DNA of 11,627 bases from Nitrososphaerota archaeon (GTDB taxonomy: Archaea; Thermoproteota; EX4484-205; JAAOZO01): positions 1 to 11,627 of the forward strand of contig JAAOZO010000121.1 in NCBI GenBank assembly GCA_011605715.1, read 5' to 3'. The notes beneath the pieces were generated by a model. That model worked only from the letters and a program-made list of their open reading frames with translations, searched no databases and was not told the origin of the DNA. Shown here one piece after another: positions 1-6,559 of this stretch (the stretch's first letter is position 1; each line of letters starts with the position of its first letter). A program made the translations under genes and the position numbers.

Positions 1-43
1 ACGCGTAAGATCGTCGGCAGCGTCAGATGTGTATAAGAGACAG
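1..43 (+). other. Illumina Nextera adapter left on the contig end (artefact)
   Basis: Bases 11-24 match the Nextera read-1 overhang, and bases 25-43 are the 19-base Tn5 mosaic end AGATGTGTATAAGAGACAG. Bases 3-10 (GCGTAAGA) match a Nextera i5 index as I recall the index list, and bases 1-2 (AC) fit the end of the preceding P5 segment. The order P5 end, index, overhang and mosaic end is exactly that of a library molecule. This is synthetic sequence, not a transposon of the organism. True genomic sequence begins at about base 44 at the earliest. Confidence 0.97.
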
Positions 44-86
44 ATAAGAGTAAGGCTGTCTCAAGAATTCTAATTTAAGTTTTAGG

Positions 87-1217
87 TTATCCTAGCTTAA
101 CTACTTTTGTTAAATGCCTTGGACTATCGGGATTTATCTTTCTGGCTAGCGCTAGGTTGTATGCTAAAAGTTGTACTATTGCTACTTGATAAATTGGGGC
201 CAAAATTGGGTTTATCTTGGGGAACTTTAACTCAAAGTCTGAAACCTTGCTCTTGAAACTTAGCCCTTCCTGAGAAATTGAAACTATTGTAGCTTTCTTT
301 TCTTTTAATTCTTTTGCTAATTTTTCAGCAAATTCAAGCCTGTCTTGTGAAGATGGAGTTATCATTAATACTCCAACGCCCTTTGTAACTAGCGACATAG
401 GGCCATGTCGAAATTCGGCTACAGAGAAAGTTTCTGAGTGAGTTAATGAAGCTTCCTTTAGCTTTAAGCCAGCTTCTAGTGCGAGAGCATAACCTTCTCC
501 AAAGCCTAAAACAAATACGTCGTGGATGTTTTTGAACTTTAATGCTACTTCCTTTGTTTTCTTCTCCCAAGCAGGAAGCTCTGATGCTAAAACGTTTGGA
601 GTATTGGCAAGCTCATTGATTATTGCTTTTTGATCAGCTTCGCTAACAAAGCCTAGCTCTTTTGCAACACTTACAGCAAGGAGAAAAGTTACTGCTAATT
701 GAGCCTGAAACGTCTTAGTAGCTACGACGCTCTCTTCTACTCCAGCCATGGTTACTATTGAGTAGTTCGACTCTACTGTTAAGCTACTTCCAGGGGTGTT
801 AGTCACTCCGATTATTAGAGCGCCTTTTGACTTTGCATGCCTAAGAGCTACGAGGGTATCTGTAGATTCCCCTGATTGAGAGTACGTTACAACAACGTCA
901 TTCTTGCTTATAGAGTTTCCAACAAATTCAACAAACTCAGAAGCTTGAACCGGAACTGCTAAGATATTTGTGAGCTTATTTAGTACATAAGCACCTACAA
1001 CTCCAGCGTGGTAAGAAGTTCCACTACCTAGAAGAAATACCCTTGATGGCTTTCTTTCAACAATTGCTTTTGAAATTGATACAATATTGTCTTGTTGTGA
1101 TTGCAGAGTATTCTTTATAGCATCTGGACTTTCAAAGATTTCTTTTCTTGTTTTTTCTCCAAGAACAACTTTTGTAACTTTCTTTGTCTTTTTCCTTTTT
1201 GAAGCTCGTGGATTCAT
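87..1217 (-). CDS. SIS-domain sugar-phosphate isomerase, GlmS isomerase-domain-like without glutaminase domain
   Basis: This 376-residue protein has two SIS (sugar isomerase) folds and matches the C-terminal half of glucosamine-6-phosphate synthase along its whole length. GSGTSYHA (64-71) and SQSGES (113-118) form the phosphosugar site of the first fold. TKTF (167-170), LKLKE (251-255), RHGP (270-273) and PRHLTK (366-371) follow GlmS order. By alignment from memory, the isomerase residues Glu488, His504 and Lys603 of E. coli GlmS correspond to E255, H271 and K371, all present. There is no N-terminal Cys-dependent glutaminase domain; instead about 20 Lys/Arg-rich residues precede the homologous part. 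Archaeal glucosamine-6-phosphate deaminases belong to this family, so it may be a deaminase, an ammonia-dependent synthase or another aldose/ketose-phosphate isomerase. The ATG at 1217 has only a weak ribosome site (GATGAG), and the basic leader leaves a slightly later start possible. It lies 116 bp downstream of the reductase gene on the same strand but probably has its own promoter. Confidence 0.88.
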   Translation of the reverse strand: MNPRASKRKKTKKVTKVVLGEKTRKEIFESPDAIKNTLQSQQDNIVSISKAIVERKPSRVFLLGSGTSYHAGVVGAYVLNKLTNILAVPVQASEFVEFVGNSISKNDVVVTYSQSGESTDTLVALRHAKSKGALIIGVTNTPGSSLTVESNYSIVTMAGVEESVVATKTFQAQLAVTFLLAVSVAKELGFVSEADQKAIINELANTPNVLASELPAWEKKTKEVALKFKNIHDVFVLGFGEGYALALEAGLKLKEASLTHSETFSVAEFRHGPMSLVTKGVGVLMITPSSQDRLEFAEKLAKELKEKKATIVSISQEGLSFKSKVSDFELKFPKINPILAPIYQVAIVQLLAYNLALARKINPDSPRHLTKVVKLG

Positions 1218-1245
1218 TTTTATCTCATCGTCAACTTTACTTACA

Positions 1246-1265
1246 GGCTATTTATTAGGTTTTCG
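1246..1265 (-). promoter_or_regulatory. Possible TATA/BRE promoter of the SIS-domain gene
   Basis: On the minus strand a purine-rich GCGAAAA is followed by CCTAATAAATAGCC, which resembles BRE plus a TATA box. A start site about 26 bases downstream of the TATA centre falls near base 1227. That gives a leader of about 10 nt before the ATG at 1217, like the other short leaders inferred here. The match is weak; part of the expression could come from read-through of the upstream reductase gene. Confidence 0.35.
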
Positions 1266-1297
1266 CGCGCTATTCTTAAACGCGTTAAGGAGAATCC

Positions 1298-1323
1298 AAA
1301 AAAAAGATATACTTTACAAAAAA
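1298..1323 (-). terminator. Oligo-T terminator of the reductase gene
   Basis: Read on the minus strand, a T6 tract (1318-1323) and a T8 tract (1298-1305) lie within 36 bases downstream of the reductase stop codon. Archaeal RNA polymerase terminates at such U-tracts without needing a hairpin, and none is visible. The tracts separate the reductase transcript from the SIS gene. Confidence 0.55.
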
Positions 1324-1333
1324 TAATATTTAT

Positions 1334-2659
1334 TTAAGCCAGTTGACGATGAGCCTCTTTATGAAGTTTTAGATCCTTTTCTTTCCATGCTTTAAATTCA
1401 CTAAAAGTTGGAAAGTTATAGTAAAGAGTTTTAGCTTCGTTAGAAAGCTTAACAAGTCTAAGTAAAAGGAACAGTAAACTAAAGTGACGCACACCAGCGA
1501 TGGCTCTCATAAAAGCATCTAAGAAGTTTAACCTTAGTTCTTCACCGCTCGTCACTTTTAAGAGGTCATCTTGAGATACGATTCCAGAACTCATGATAAA
1601 GTTTATTTCCTCGTTGGTTCTTGCCTGCAGAGCAATCCTTACTACATCTAAAGAAGCATACTTATGGCCTATTTTTTTGTTGTAGCTTAAGCTGAAGTCC
1701 CACAGGGAATCCTGGAGAAAAGAACCTCTTTCATGAGCTTTAACTATTGACTCTGCCGCTATCTTTCCAGCTTCAAGCGATGAGCCTATTCCACCTCCAG
1801 TTATCGGATCAACTGTAAATCCACTGTCTCCAACAAAAACAACACCATTCCAAACTGCTGGAGCCATTGGTCTTCTAACTGGTACAATACCAGAACCAAC
1901 ATGAACAACTTTTGAATCTTTTAAGTTTGGAAAAAACTTTAGAAATTCTTTGTACCCAACTCTTGGATCTATAGAATTCTTTCTAACTCCTATACCAACA
2001 TTAGCAAGAGTTTCACCCATTGGTACGTACCAAAAATATCCACCTGGGGAAAACTGCTGGTTTATAAAAATCTTAAAAGTTTTATTGTGGTTACTTGTTG
2101 TTCTAATCTCTCTAAAAGCAACCATAGTTTCGTCATCATCTAAGATGTCGTCAACGTAGTTGTGCAACTTTTTCCTTAAAACTCCAGCTGCGCCAGAGGC
2201 ATCGACAACTACATTTCCTTTAAATTCAACTTTCGATGAGTCTTTTAAGTTAATACCAGAAACACCAACTACTGCGTTGTTTTCTATTATTGGTGAAGTA
2301 ATTGCTACGCTTTCTATGAAGTTTGCGCCACTATCTAGTGCGAGTTTTAGTAAATACTGACCAAATTTCAGTCTATCAATCTCAACTCCAGCGTCTTCTG
2401 CAGAAAAACAGTACTTACTTTTTAAATCTGGCGAGATAATTTCTATAGAGTCAATAGTTCCGTATACAGCTTCACTGGGAGGATTTAGACCTATTTCTTT
2501 TAAGTGTTGCAAAGAGACAGCGTTGCCACAAACTTTATCTCCAACTTTATTTTTTGGCTCTTTATCAACAAGTAAGGTTGATAGTCCAGACTTAGCAGTA
2601 TGCATAGCAGTTATAGCACCAGCAGGACCAGCACCCACCACTATAACGTCATACTTCAT
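1334..2659 (-). CDS. Geranylgeranyl reductase family FAD-dependent oxidoreductase
   Basis: This 441-residue flavoprotein of the archaeal geranylgeranyl reductase family is expected to saturate the isoprenoid chains of ether lipids at the membrane surface. It opens with a Rossmann FAD motif GAGPAG (9-14), followed by CGNAV (44-48), the family's conserved cysteine region. GGYFWYVP (206-213) lines the substrate cavity in relatives. VGDSGFTVDPITGGGI (276-291) is the second FAD-binding motif, with its GD pair. A hydrophobic stretch near the C-terminus (about 385-405) may contact membrane. I chose the ATG at 2659 because GGTG (2669-2672) sits 9 bases before it as a ribosome site and relatives start just before the YDVIVVGAGPAG strand. 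A GTG at 2671 would add four residues but lies within that ribosome site. The family also includes digeranylgeranylglycerophospholipid and menaquinone-side-chain reductases, so the exact substrate is unproven. Confidence 0.92.
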   Translation of the reverse strand: MKYDVIVVGAGPAGAITAMHTAKSGLSTLLVDKEPKNKVGDKVCGNAVSLQHLKEIGLNPPSEAVYGTIDSIEIISPDLKSKYCFSAEDAGVEIDRLKFGQYLLKLALDSGANFIESVAITSPIIENNAVVGVSGINLKDSSKVEFKGNVVVDASGAAGVLRKKLHNYVDDILDDDETMVAFREIRTTSNHNKTFKIFINQQFSPGGYFWYVPMGETLANVGIGVRKNSIDPRVGYKEFLKFFPNLKDSKVVHVGSGIVPVRRPMAPAVWNGVVFVGDSGFTVDPITGGGIGSSLEAGKIAAESIVKAHERGSFLQDSLWDFSLSYNKKIGHKYASLDVVRIALQARTNEEINFIMSSGIVSQDDLLKVTSGEELRLNFLDAFMRAIAGVRHFSLLFLLLRLVKLSNEAKTLYYNFPTFSEFKAWKEKDLKLHKEAHRQLA

Positions 2660-2668
2660 GTACCTTAG

Positions 2669-2672
2669 CACC
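2669..2672 (-). promoter_or_regulatory. Ribosome binding site deciding the reductase start
   Basis: GGTG, complementary to the 16S rRNA 3' end, lies 9 bases before the ATG at 2659. It overlaps the alternative GTG start at 2671, so the ATG is favoured. Confidence 0.6.
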
Positions 2673-2679
2673 TTTATGG

Positions 2680-2694
2680 CCGTAAAGTTTACGG
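2680..2694. promoter_or_regulatory. Perfect 15-bp palindrome at the reductase promoter, candidate operator
   Basis: CCGTAAA-G-TTTACGG is a perfect inverted repeat with 7-bp arms. It lies between the reductase TATA box (2698-2707) and the predicted transcription start (about 2676). A homodimeric repressor bound there would block polymerase recruitment, so an operator role is the natural reading. It lies outside the predicted mRNA, which argues against an RNA hairpin. It is about 50 bp from the TATA box of the divergent trm1 gene, so it more probably governs the reductase. No regulator gene is in the window. Confidence 0.5.
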
Positions 2695-2697
2695 GGA

Positions 2698-2715
2698 ATT
2701 TTTAAACATTTCTTG
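2698..2715 (-). promoter_or_regulatory. BRE/TATA promoter of the reductase gene
   Basis: On the minus strand AAGAAAT (BRE-like, purine-rich) precedes GTTTAAAAAT, a good archaeal TATA box. Counting about 26 bases downstream puts the transcript start near 2676. That leaves a leader of about 16 nt that just contains the GGTG ribosome site before the ATG at 2659. Confidence 0.55.
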
Positions 2716-2742
2716 CTTACAGTACGAAATTGCACAACGCTA

Positions 2743-2756
2743 GAAAGCTTAAAAAT
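2743..2756 (+). promoter_or_regulatory. BRE/TATA promoter of trm1
   Basis: GAAAGCTTAAAAAT reads as a BRE (GAAA) joined to a TATA box (CTTAAAAA). The predicted transcript start, about 26 bases downstream, is near 2775, so the leader would be short or almost absent. Confidence 0.5.
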
Positions 2757-2769
2757 CAAGAAATAAAAC

Positions 2770-2773
2770 GGAG
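2770..2773 (+). promoter_or_regulatory. Ribosome binding site supporting the TTG start of trm1
   Basis: GGAG lies 8 bases before the TTG at 2782. An in-frame stop (TAA at 2764) excludes any earlier start, and the nearby ATG at 2786 is out of frame, so TTG is the start. If transcription begins at about 2775 the site would lie outside the mRNA; one of the two predictions must then be a few bases off. Confidence 0.55.
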
Positions 2774-2781
2774 AAAACAAA

Positions 2782-3963
2782 TTGAATGAAGGAAAAACAA
2801 ACAGTTACGAAGTTATAACTGAAGGAAAAGCAAAACTTTTAGTTTACAAGTTAGAAAGCTATAAGGTAAAGGGAAGTTACGTGCCAGCATTAACTCCTGT
2901 TTTTTACAATCCCATAATGAGATCAAACAGAGATATAATGATAGCTTTTCTGAGAACAACGTTACAAAGAACAACGAAAGAATTAAAATATGGAGAGACA
3001 ATGACAGGAGTAGGAGTAAGATGTATTCGAGTACTTTTAGAGACGAATACTAAGCCCATATGTGAGATAAACGACGTGAATAGGGAAGCCATAAAATTAG
3101 CAGAAAAAAATTTGGACATAAATGGAGTAAGAGATGGAGTAAAAACTTCTTGTGTAGATGCAAGAGTATTTTCCTTGATGCACTTGGCTCCAAAAAATAG
3201 GTTTGATTATTTGGACTTAGATCCATTCGGTTCGCCTGCAGAATTCATTGAAAGCGCATTACTATCTGTAAAGCACGGAGGTTACGTTGGGATAACTGCA
3301 ACAGATACCGCAACTTTATTTGGAAACAACCCAACAAAAACTTTATTAAAGTATGGAGTAATAGCTGATAGATTACAGTTTAACAAAGAATTTGGAGTAA
3401 GAGCACTTATAGCAAGTATAGTATTAACTGCGAGCAAGCAAGAAATTGGAATAAGGCCGGTATTAGCCTACAGTGAAAAGCACTACGTAAGAGTTTATGC
3501 TAAAGTTCTAAGAGGGAAAAAATATGCTAAAGAATCTATGTTAAACTTAGGTTTTATTCTGCATAACGTGCAAGAGAATAGTTGGAAAACCATAAGAATG
3601 GAAGATGTAATAAGAAATAACTGGGAAAAAGACAGAAATCATAAAGTTATTGGGCCAATATGGACATCTGAATACATTGACAACGAACTTGTAAAAAAGA
3701 TGTATATTAACTCTTTTGAACTTTCTCAGGAATCAGTGGAAATGATTCTTAAGATAATGAATGAAAAGAGTGGAATCGTTGGGTACTATGATACCGACTT
3801 AACTTCTAAGCTACTTAATGTTAGTTCAAGGAAAATACAAAAACTTGTTGACAAAATAAAAGAAAGGGGATACGTAGCTACGAGAACTCTCTATAACCCT
3901 AAAGGGATAAAAACTGATATGCCGTACTACGAATTTATTAAAGTTTATAGTGAACTAAGTTGA
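2782..3963 (+). CDS. trm1: tRNA (guanine26-N2)-dimethyltransferase Trm1
   Basis: This 393-residue SAM-dependent enzyme is expected to methylate the N2 amino group of G26 in tRNA, at the junction of the D and anticodon stems. FYNPIMRSNRD (41-51) is the family's signature near the N-terminus. The class I methyltransferase core covers roughly 70-215. DLDPFGSP (145-152) carries the catalytic Asp-Pro-Phe-Gly motif, and ATDTATLFG (173-181) follows as in Trm1. The C-terminal third contains IGPIWTS, a winged-helix-like stretch and the characteristic ending GIKTDMPYYEF. After the ATDTA motif many homologues have a cysteine and a further conserved Cys/Arg segment; here it reads F and TKTLLKYG, so those cysteines are absent. 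The start is TTG. The gene is divergent from the reductase and converges on rrmJ, with the last 9 bases overlapping. Confidence 0.94.
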   Translation: MNEGKTNSYEVITEGKAKLLVYKLESYKVKGSYVPALTPVFYNPIMRSNRDIMIAFLRTTLQRTTKELKYGETMTGVGVRCIRVLLETNTKPICEINDVNREAIKLAEKNLDINGVRDGVKTSCVDARVFSLMHLAPKNRFDYLDLDPFGSPAEFIESALLSVKHGGYVGITATDTATLFGNNPTKTLLKYGVIADRLQFNKEFGVRALIASIVLTASKQEIGIRPVLAYSEKHYVRVYAKVLRGKKYAKESMLNLGFILHNVQENSWKTIRMEDVIRNNWEKDRNHKVIGPIWTSEYIDNELVKKMYINSFELSQESVEMILKIMNEKSGIVGYYDTDLTSKLLNVSSRKIQKLVDKIKERGYVATRTLYNPKGIKTDMPYYEFIKVYSELS

Positions 3964-4593
3964 GTAAGCTCCACCAAAGTACCTTAGACCAACCAAGTAG
4001 AACTCAGAACTATGCTTTCTGGAAGCAGGAGGTTTTACACTATGAACAAATTTAAATTTTGATAAGAATAACTTCCTCAAATTTTGAGATTCTGGACCCT
4101 CAAAAACTTTTACTACGGCTGAGCCTCCACGTTTTAGAAACTTTTCTATTGTTGCTATCGAAATTTTTACTAGAGCGATCTGCCTATAGTAATCCAATTC
4201 ATATTTCCCAGTCATGTTCGGTGCCAGATCTGAAAGAATAACATCTACTGAATCTGATACCATTTTCTTTGAAAGTATATCCAAAAAATCGCTTTGTAAG
4301 ACATCAGTTTGTATAAATTCGATCTGCGGATACTTACGTTTAATTGGTAGCGGAGCTTTATCAATTGCATACAGCTTACCAGATTCTCCAATTTTTTCTA
4401 AGATATATAAACTCCAACCACCAGGACTGCACCCAAGTTCTATAACAATATTACCTTCCTTAAGAATGTTAAACATGCTATCAATATATTTAAGTTTAAA
4501 TATAGCTCTGCTCTCATATCCTAACTCCTTTGCTTGCCTAAAGAAAACATCCTTTTTTCTCTCTATTAGCCATCTTCTTTTTGATTTGGCCAA
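3955..4593 (-). CDS. rrmJ: RrmJ/FtsJ-family rRNA 2'-O-methyltransferase
   Basis: This 212-residue enzyme is predicted to 2'-O-methylate the universally conserved uridine of the 23S rRNA A-loop (E. coli Um2552), using SAM. It has the Rossmann SAM motif LGCSPGGW (53-60). The complete K-D-K-E catalytic tetrad is visible: K33 in IFKL, D122 in SDLAPNM, K162 in VVKVFEG and E197 in SEFYLV. Length matches E. coli RrmJ (about 209). The start is TTG, supported by GAGGT (4604-4608) ten bases upstream inside the end of the TFE-beta gene; no ATG is available in frame near that point. It is the last gene of the operon that starts at S8e and lies 6 bp after TFE-beta. Its end overlaps the end of trm1 on the other strand, so its terminator must lie within trm1. 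Confidence 0.95.
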   Translation of the reverse strand: MAKSKRRWLIERKKDVFFRQAKELGYESRAIFKLKYIDSMFNILKEGNIVIELGCSPGGWSLYILEKIGESGKLYAIDKAPLPIKRKYPQIEFIQTDVLQSDFLDILSKKMVSDSVDVILSDLAPNMTGKYELDYYRQIALVKISIATIEKFLKRGGSAVVKVFEGPESQNLRKLFLSKFKFVHSVKPPASRKHSSEFYLVGLRYFGGAYST

Positions 4594-4599
4594 GTTAAC

Positions 4600-5031
4600 T
4601 TATACCTCAGAGGTTAATACCCATTCCTCAAGCCAAGTACATTTTTCAGGAGAGATCTCGTTTCCAGGAGCACACTTTGAGTAGTATTGACATGTTAGAC
4701 AGGGAGCACCAATTATGGAATCTAATTTTATTGGAGGTTTTGTTGAAAATATTTTATAAGTCCACCTTCCCTCATGCAAAAATTTTTCTCTTCTAATTAA
4801 TCCCCATTTTTCTAGCCTAACACATATTCTTGATCCTTCTCTACTACTAACGCCAATTTTCTTCCAGAGTTCTGTTTGTAAGATTCCGTTATCTCCAGCC
4901 CTCATAACTATATCGAGAGCACTTCTTTCTAGTGTGCTTCTTTTTGTTATAAACCTAGAAGTTGCTCTTGAAGCCAAAGTCACTCTTTCCTTTGAAACGG
5001 ACTGTTTATTAATGTTATTCTCCTCTTGCAC
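4600..5031 (-). CDS. Transcription factor TFE-beta (archaeal RPC39/RPC34 homologue), winged helix plus Fe-S domain
   Basis: This 143-residue protein has a winged-helix domain (about 36-95) followed by a cysteine cluster C111-x2-C114-x5-C120-x9-C131. The stretch GNEISPEKCTWLEEWV closely resembles the [4Fe-4S]-binding C-terminus of human RNA polymerase III subunit RPC39, as I recall that sequence. This identifies it as archaeal TFE-beta, the partner of TFE-alpha that helps open promoter DNA and stabilise the pre-initiation complex; the cluster holds the heterodimer together. The N-terminal 30 residues are polar and basic and probably disordered. The GTG start at 5031 has no clear ribosome site; a GTG at codon 17 (4983) is an alternative that keeps the winged helix intact. 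The gene lies 31 bp after TFB and 6 bp before rrmJ in one operon, which strengthens the transcription-factor assignment. Confidence 0.88.
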   Translation of the reverse strand: MQEENNINKQSVSKERVTLASRATSRFITKRSTLERSALDIVMRAGDNGILQTELWKKIGVSSREGSRICVRLEKWGLIRREKFLHEGRWTYKIFSTKPPIKLDSIIGAPCLTCQYYSKCAPGNEISPEKCTWLEEWVLTSEV

Positions 5032-5062
5032 TTAGTTTATAACTTCAAGTATAGAGTCGTAA

Positions 5063-5965
5063 CTAAAAATGCAAATTTAAGCCTCTTCGCCTTGCTACTT
5101 CAACAAGCTCTTTACACCTATTCCTTAACGTAACTTCTGTAATTCCAGAAACTCGAGCAACTTCTTTCTGAGTAATAGAAAGGCCTGAGTTTAAAGAGGC
5201 TAGATAAATACAAGCGGCCGCAAGGCTTATTGGAGACCTACCTGAAGTAAGCTTATTTTCTTTAGCTAGCTTAAGGTATGATACAGCTAGCTTCTCAGTT
5301 TCTCCAGATAACTTTAGTTTGTTCATTAACCTAAGTAGAAAAAGCTCCATTTCATCAGCTACTTTGGGCTTAACATCGAGTTTCCAGCTTAATTCTCTGT
5401 AAGCTCTTGCTAACTCTGACTTTCTAATACCAGAGGCGCTGGAAATTTCGTCTAGACTTCTAGGCTGGTTCATCATCTTACAAGCCAAATAAAAGGAAGC
5501 CAAAACCTCGATCTCGAACTGGCGTCCCTTTATTAATTTATTTTTATGTGCATACTTGTAAAGTTCGATAGTTTTCTCAACTATTGGTTTAGGACAGTTT
5601 AATCTACTGTTTACGTTCGAAATGAAATTTATTGCCTTTTTTAAAACTGAGGCAGAATATGGGTTAGAAATTCTATTTTGCCATTTTGAAAGCCTTAGAT
5701 ACTTAGAGGGGTCCATCTTATCGCCCTCTTTTGATTTTGTAACACCTATTTTTGTGGAAAAATCATTATCCAGAGAACGAGGTGGCCCAGACCTGTTTAA
5801 TTCTTCTGCTTCCTCTTCGTTGAAAGCACGCCATTCTTGAGACCTATCGAGGTTAGTCTGGTACACTACATAGCCACATCGTTTACAAACATATTCTCCA
5901 GTAGCTTCGATAAATACGATTTCACTTGAGCCGCATTGAGGACAGGAAAGAGGCTCTGAGCTCAT
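5063..5965 (-). CDS. tfb: Transcription initiation factor TFB (TFIIB homologue)
   Basis: This 300-residue TFB has the family's usual length. An N-terminal zinc ribbon uses C8, C11, C27 and C30 (CPQC and CKRC) to contact the polymerase dock. The B-reader/linker follows with RSQEWRAFN (41-49). Two cyclin repeats occupy about 100-190 and 200-295; they bind TBP and the BRE element of promoters. The C-terminal part keeps the helix-turn-helix segment around QKEVARVSGITEVTLRNR. The ATG at 5965 overlaps the Gar1 stop in an ATGA junction, so translation is probably coupled. The next gene in the operon is TFE-beta, so two basal factors of the same initiation complex are co-expressed. No ORF damage is visible. 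Confidence 0.97.
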   Translation of the reverse strand: MSSEPLSCPQCGSSEIVFIEATGEYVCKRCGYVVYQTNLDRSQEWRAFNEEEAEELNRSGPPRSLDNDFSTKIGVTKSKEGDKMDPSKYLRLSKWQNRISNPYSASVLKKAINFISNVNSRLNCPKPIVEKTIELYKYAHKNKLIKGRQFEIEVLASFYLACKMMNQPRSLDEISSASGIRKSELARAYRELSWKLDVKPKVADEMELFLLRLMNKLKLSGETEKLAVSYLKLAKENKLTSGRSPISLAAACIYLASLNSGLSITQKEVARVSGITEVTLRNRCKELVEVARRRGLNLHF

Positions 5966-6210
5966 TTCTTGTCCCTTTTTCTGAACACAACAGCTTCTAG
6001 CGCTACCTGGTCTGGAGGAACCAGTAAAAGAACCACGGCTAAAGGTGAGTTTACTTTACCTATTATATCCTTCACAATACCAATTGGTTTTCCGCTGGAA
6101 TCATATACTTTTTCGTTTAAACTTAATTCTTTTTCCATAGCTACAAGGATCTTATTTCCACTTAACTTTTTTCTAACTACGCCCACTTTAACAGCATGAG
6201 AAAAGCTCAA
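5962..6210 (-). CDS. gar1: H/ACA RNP subunit Gar1
   Basis: This 82-residue protein resembles archaeal Gar1, a small beta-barrel subunit of the H/ACA guide-RNA particle that binds Cbf5 and promotes substrate turnover during rRNA pseudouridylation. The core pattern fits Gar1: a first strand with VGVVRKK, then LNEKVYDSSGKPIGIVKDIIGKV (about 31-53), containing the G-x-V-x-D-(I/V)-x-G signature, and a final strand ending in EAVVFRKRDKK. The start is TTG at 6210 with a partial ribosome site (GTGGT, spacing 8); a GTG at codon 9 is possible but would cut into the first strand. It lies 43 bp after SRP19 and overlaps TFB by 4 bases. Gene order SRP19-Gar1-TFB is an arrangement I know from several archaea, which supports the call for such a short protein. 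Confidence 0.9.
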   Translation of the reverse strand: MSFSHAVKVGVVRKKLSGNKILVAMEKELSLNEKVYDSSGKPIGIVKDIIGKVNSPLAVVLLLVPPDQVALEAVVFRKRDKK

Positions 6211-6253
6211 ACCTTTTTACCACAAAATCTAGCTTATTAGTAAGAAGGAATAT

Positions 6254-6559
6254 TTATGTTTTATTGTCTCCAGAAAATTCTTTTAACTTACTAGCTATTA
6301 ACTTTATTGTCGACTGCTTCTTTCCTGGTGTAAATACGAGGACTCTAAAACTTTTCTTATTAGGCATCCTAGGATAAGCTACATTATCTTGAATTTCAAA
6401 TTTTAAACCTAGACTTCTTAGAACAGAAACAATTTGATCTTTGCTTGGAAAATCAGTTGCGAGGTTGTAAGGTATTCTTCTACCTAAGCTTCTCGGTAGC
6501 TTTTTATCAAAGTAATGTGGATAGAGGATAAAGTACCTTTCCTTTGAAATTTTTTTCAT
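6254..6559 (-). CDS. srp19: Signal recognition particle 19 kDa subunit SRP19
   Basis: This 101-residue protein is the SRP19 subunit, which binds the tips of helices 6 and 8 of 7S RNA and prepares it for SRP54 binding in membrane-protein targeting. Visible family features are YPHYFDKKLPRSLGRRIPY (13-31), with the GRR RNA-contact motif, and the later AYPRMPNKKSFRVLVF segment (61-76), which matches the conserved 'YPR...RV.V' pattern. Length is typical for archaeal SRP19. The ATG at 6559 overlaps the S8e stop as ATGA, implying translational coupling, with a weak AGGA ribosome site about 6 bases before it. The gene for the 7S RNA and SRP54 are not in the window. Confidence 0.94.
   Translation of the reverse strand: MKKISKERYFILYPHYFDKKLPRSLGRRIPYNLATDFPSKDQIVSVLRSLGLKFEIQDNVAYPRMPNKKSFRVLVFTPGKKQSTIKLIASKLKEFSGDNKT

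Noticed and set aside
25..43. A Tn5 transposon mosaic end, as if a mobile element were inserted here
   Set aside because: It is preceded by the Nextera overhang and an index, so it is library adapter and not a genomic transposon.
1218..1333. A small RNA or tRNA gene in the gap between the reductase and SIS genes
   Set aside because: No cloverleaf or stable stem is visible; the gap is explained by T-tracts and a weak promoter.
4214..4684. A 156-codon plus-strand frame opposite rrmJ and TFE-beta
   Set aside because: It spans two well-supported minus-strand genes and shows no protein-like motif.
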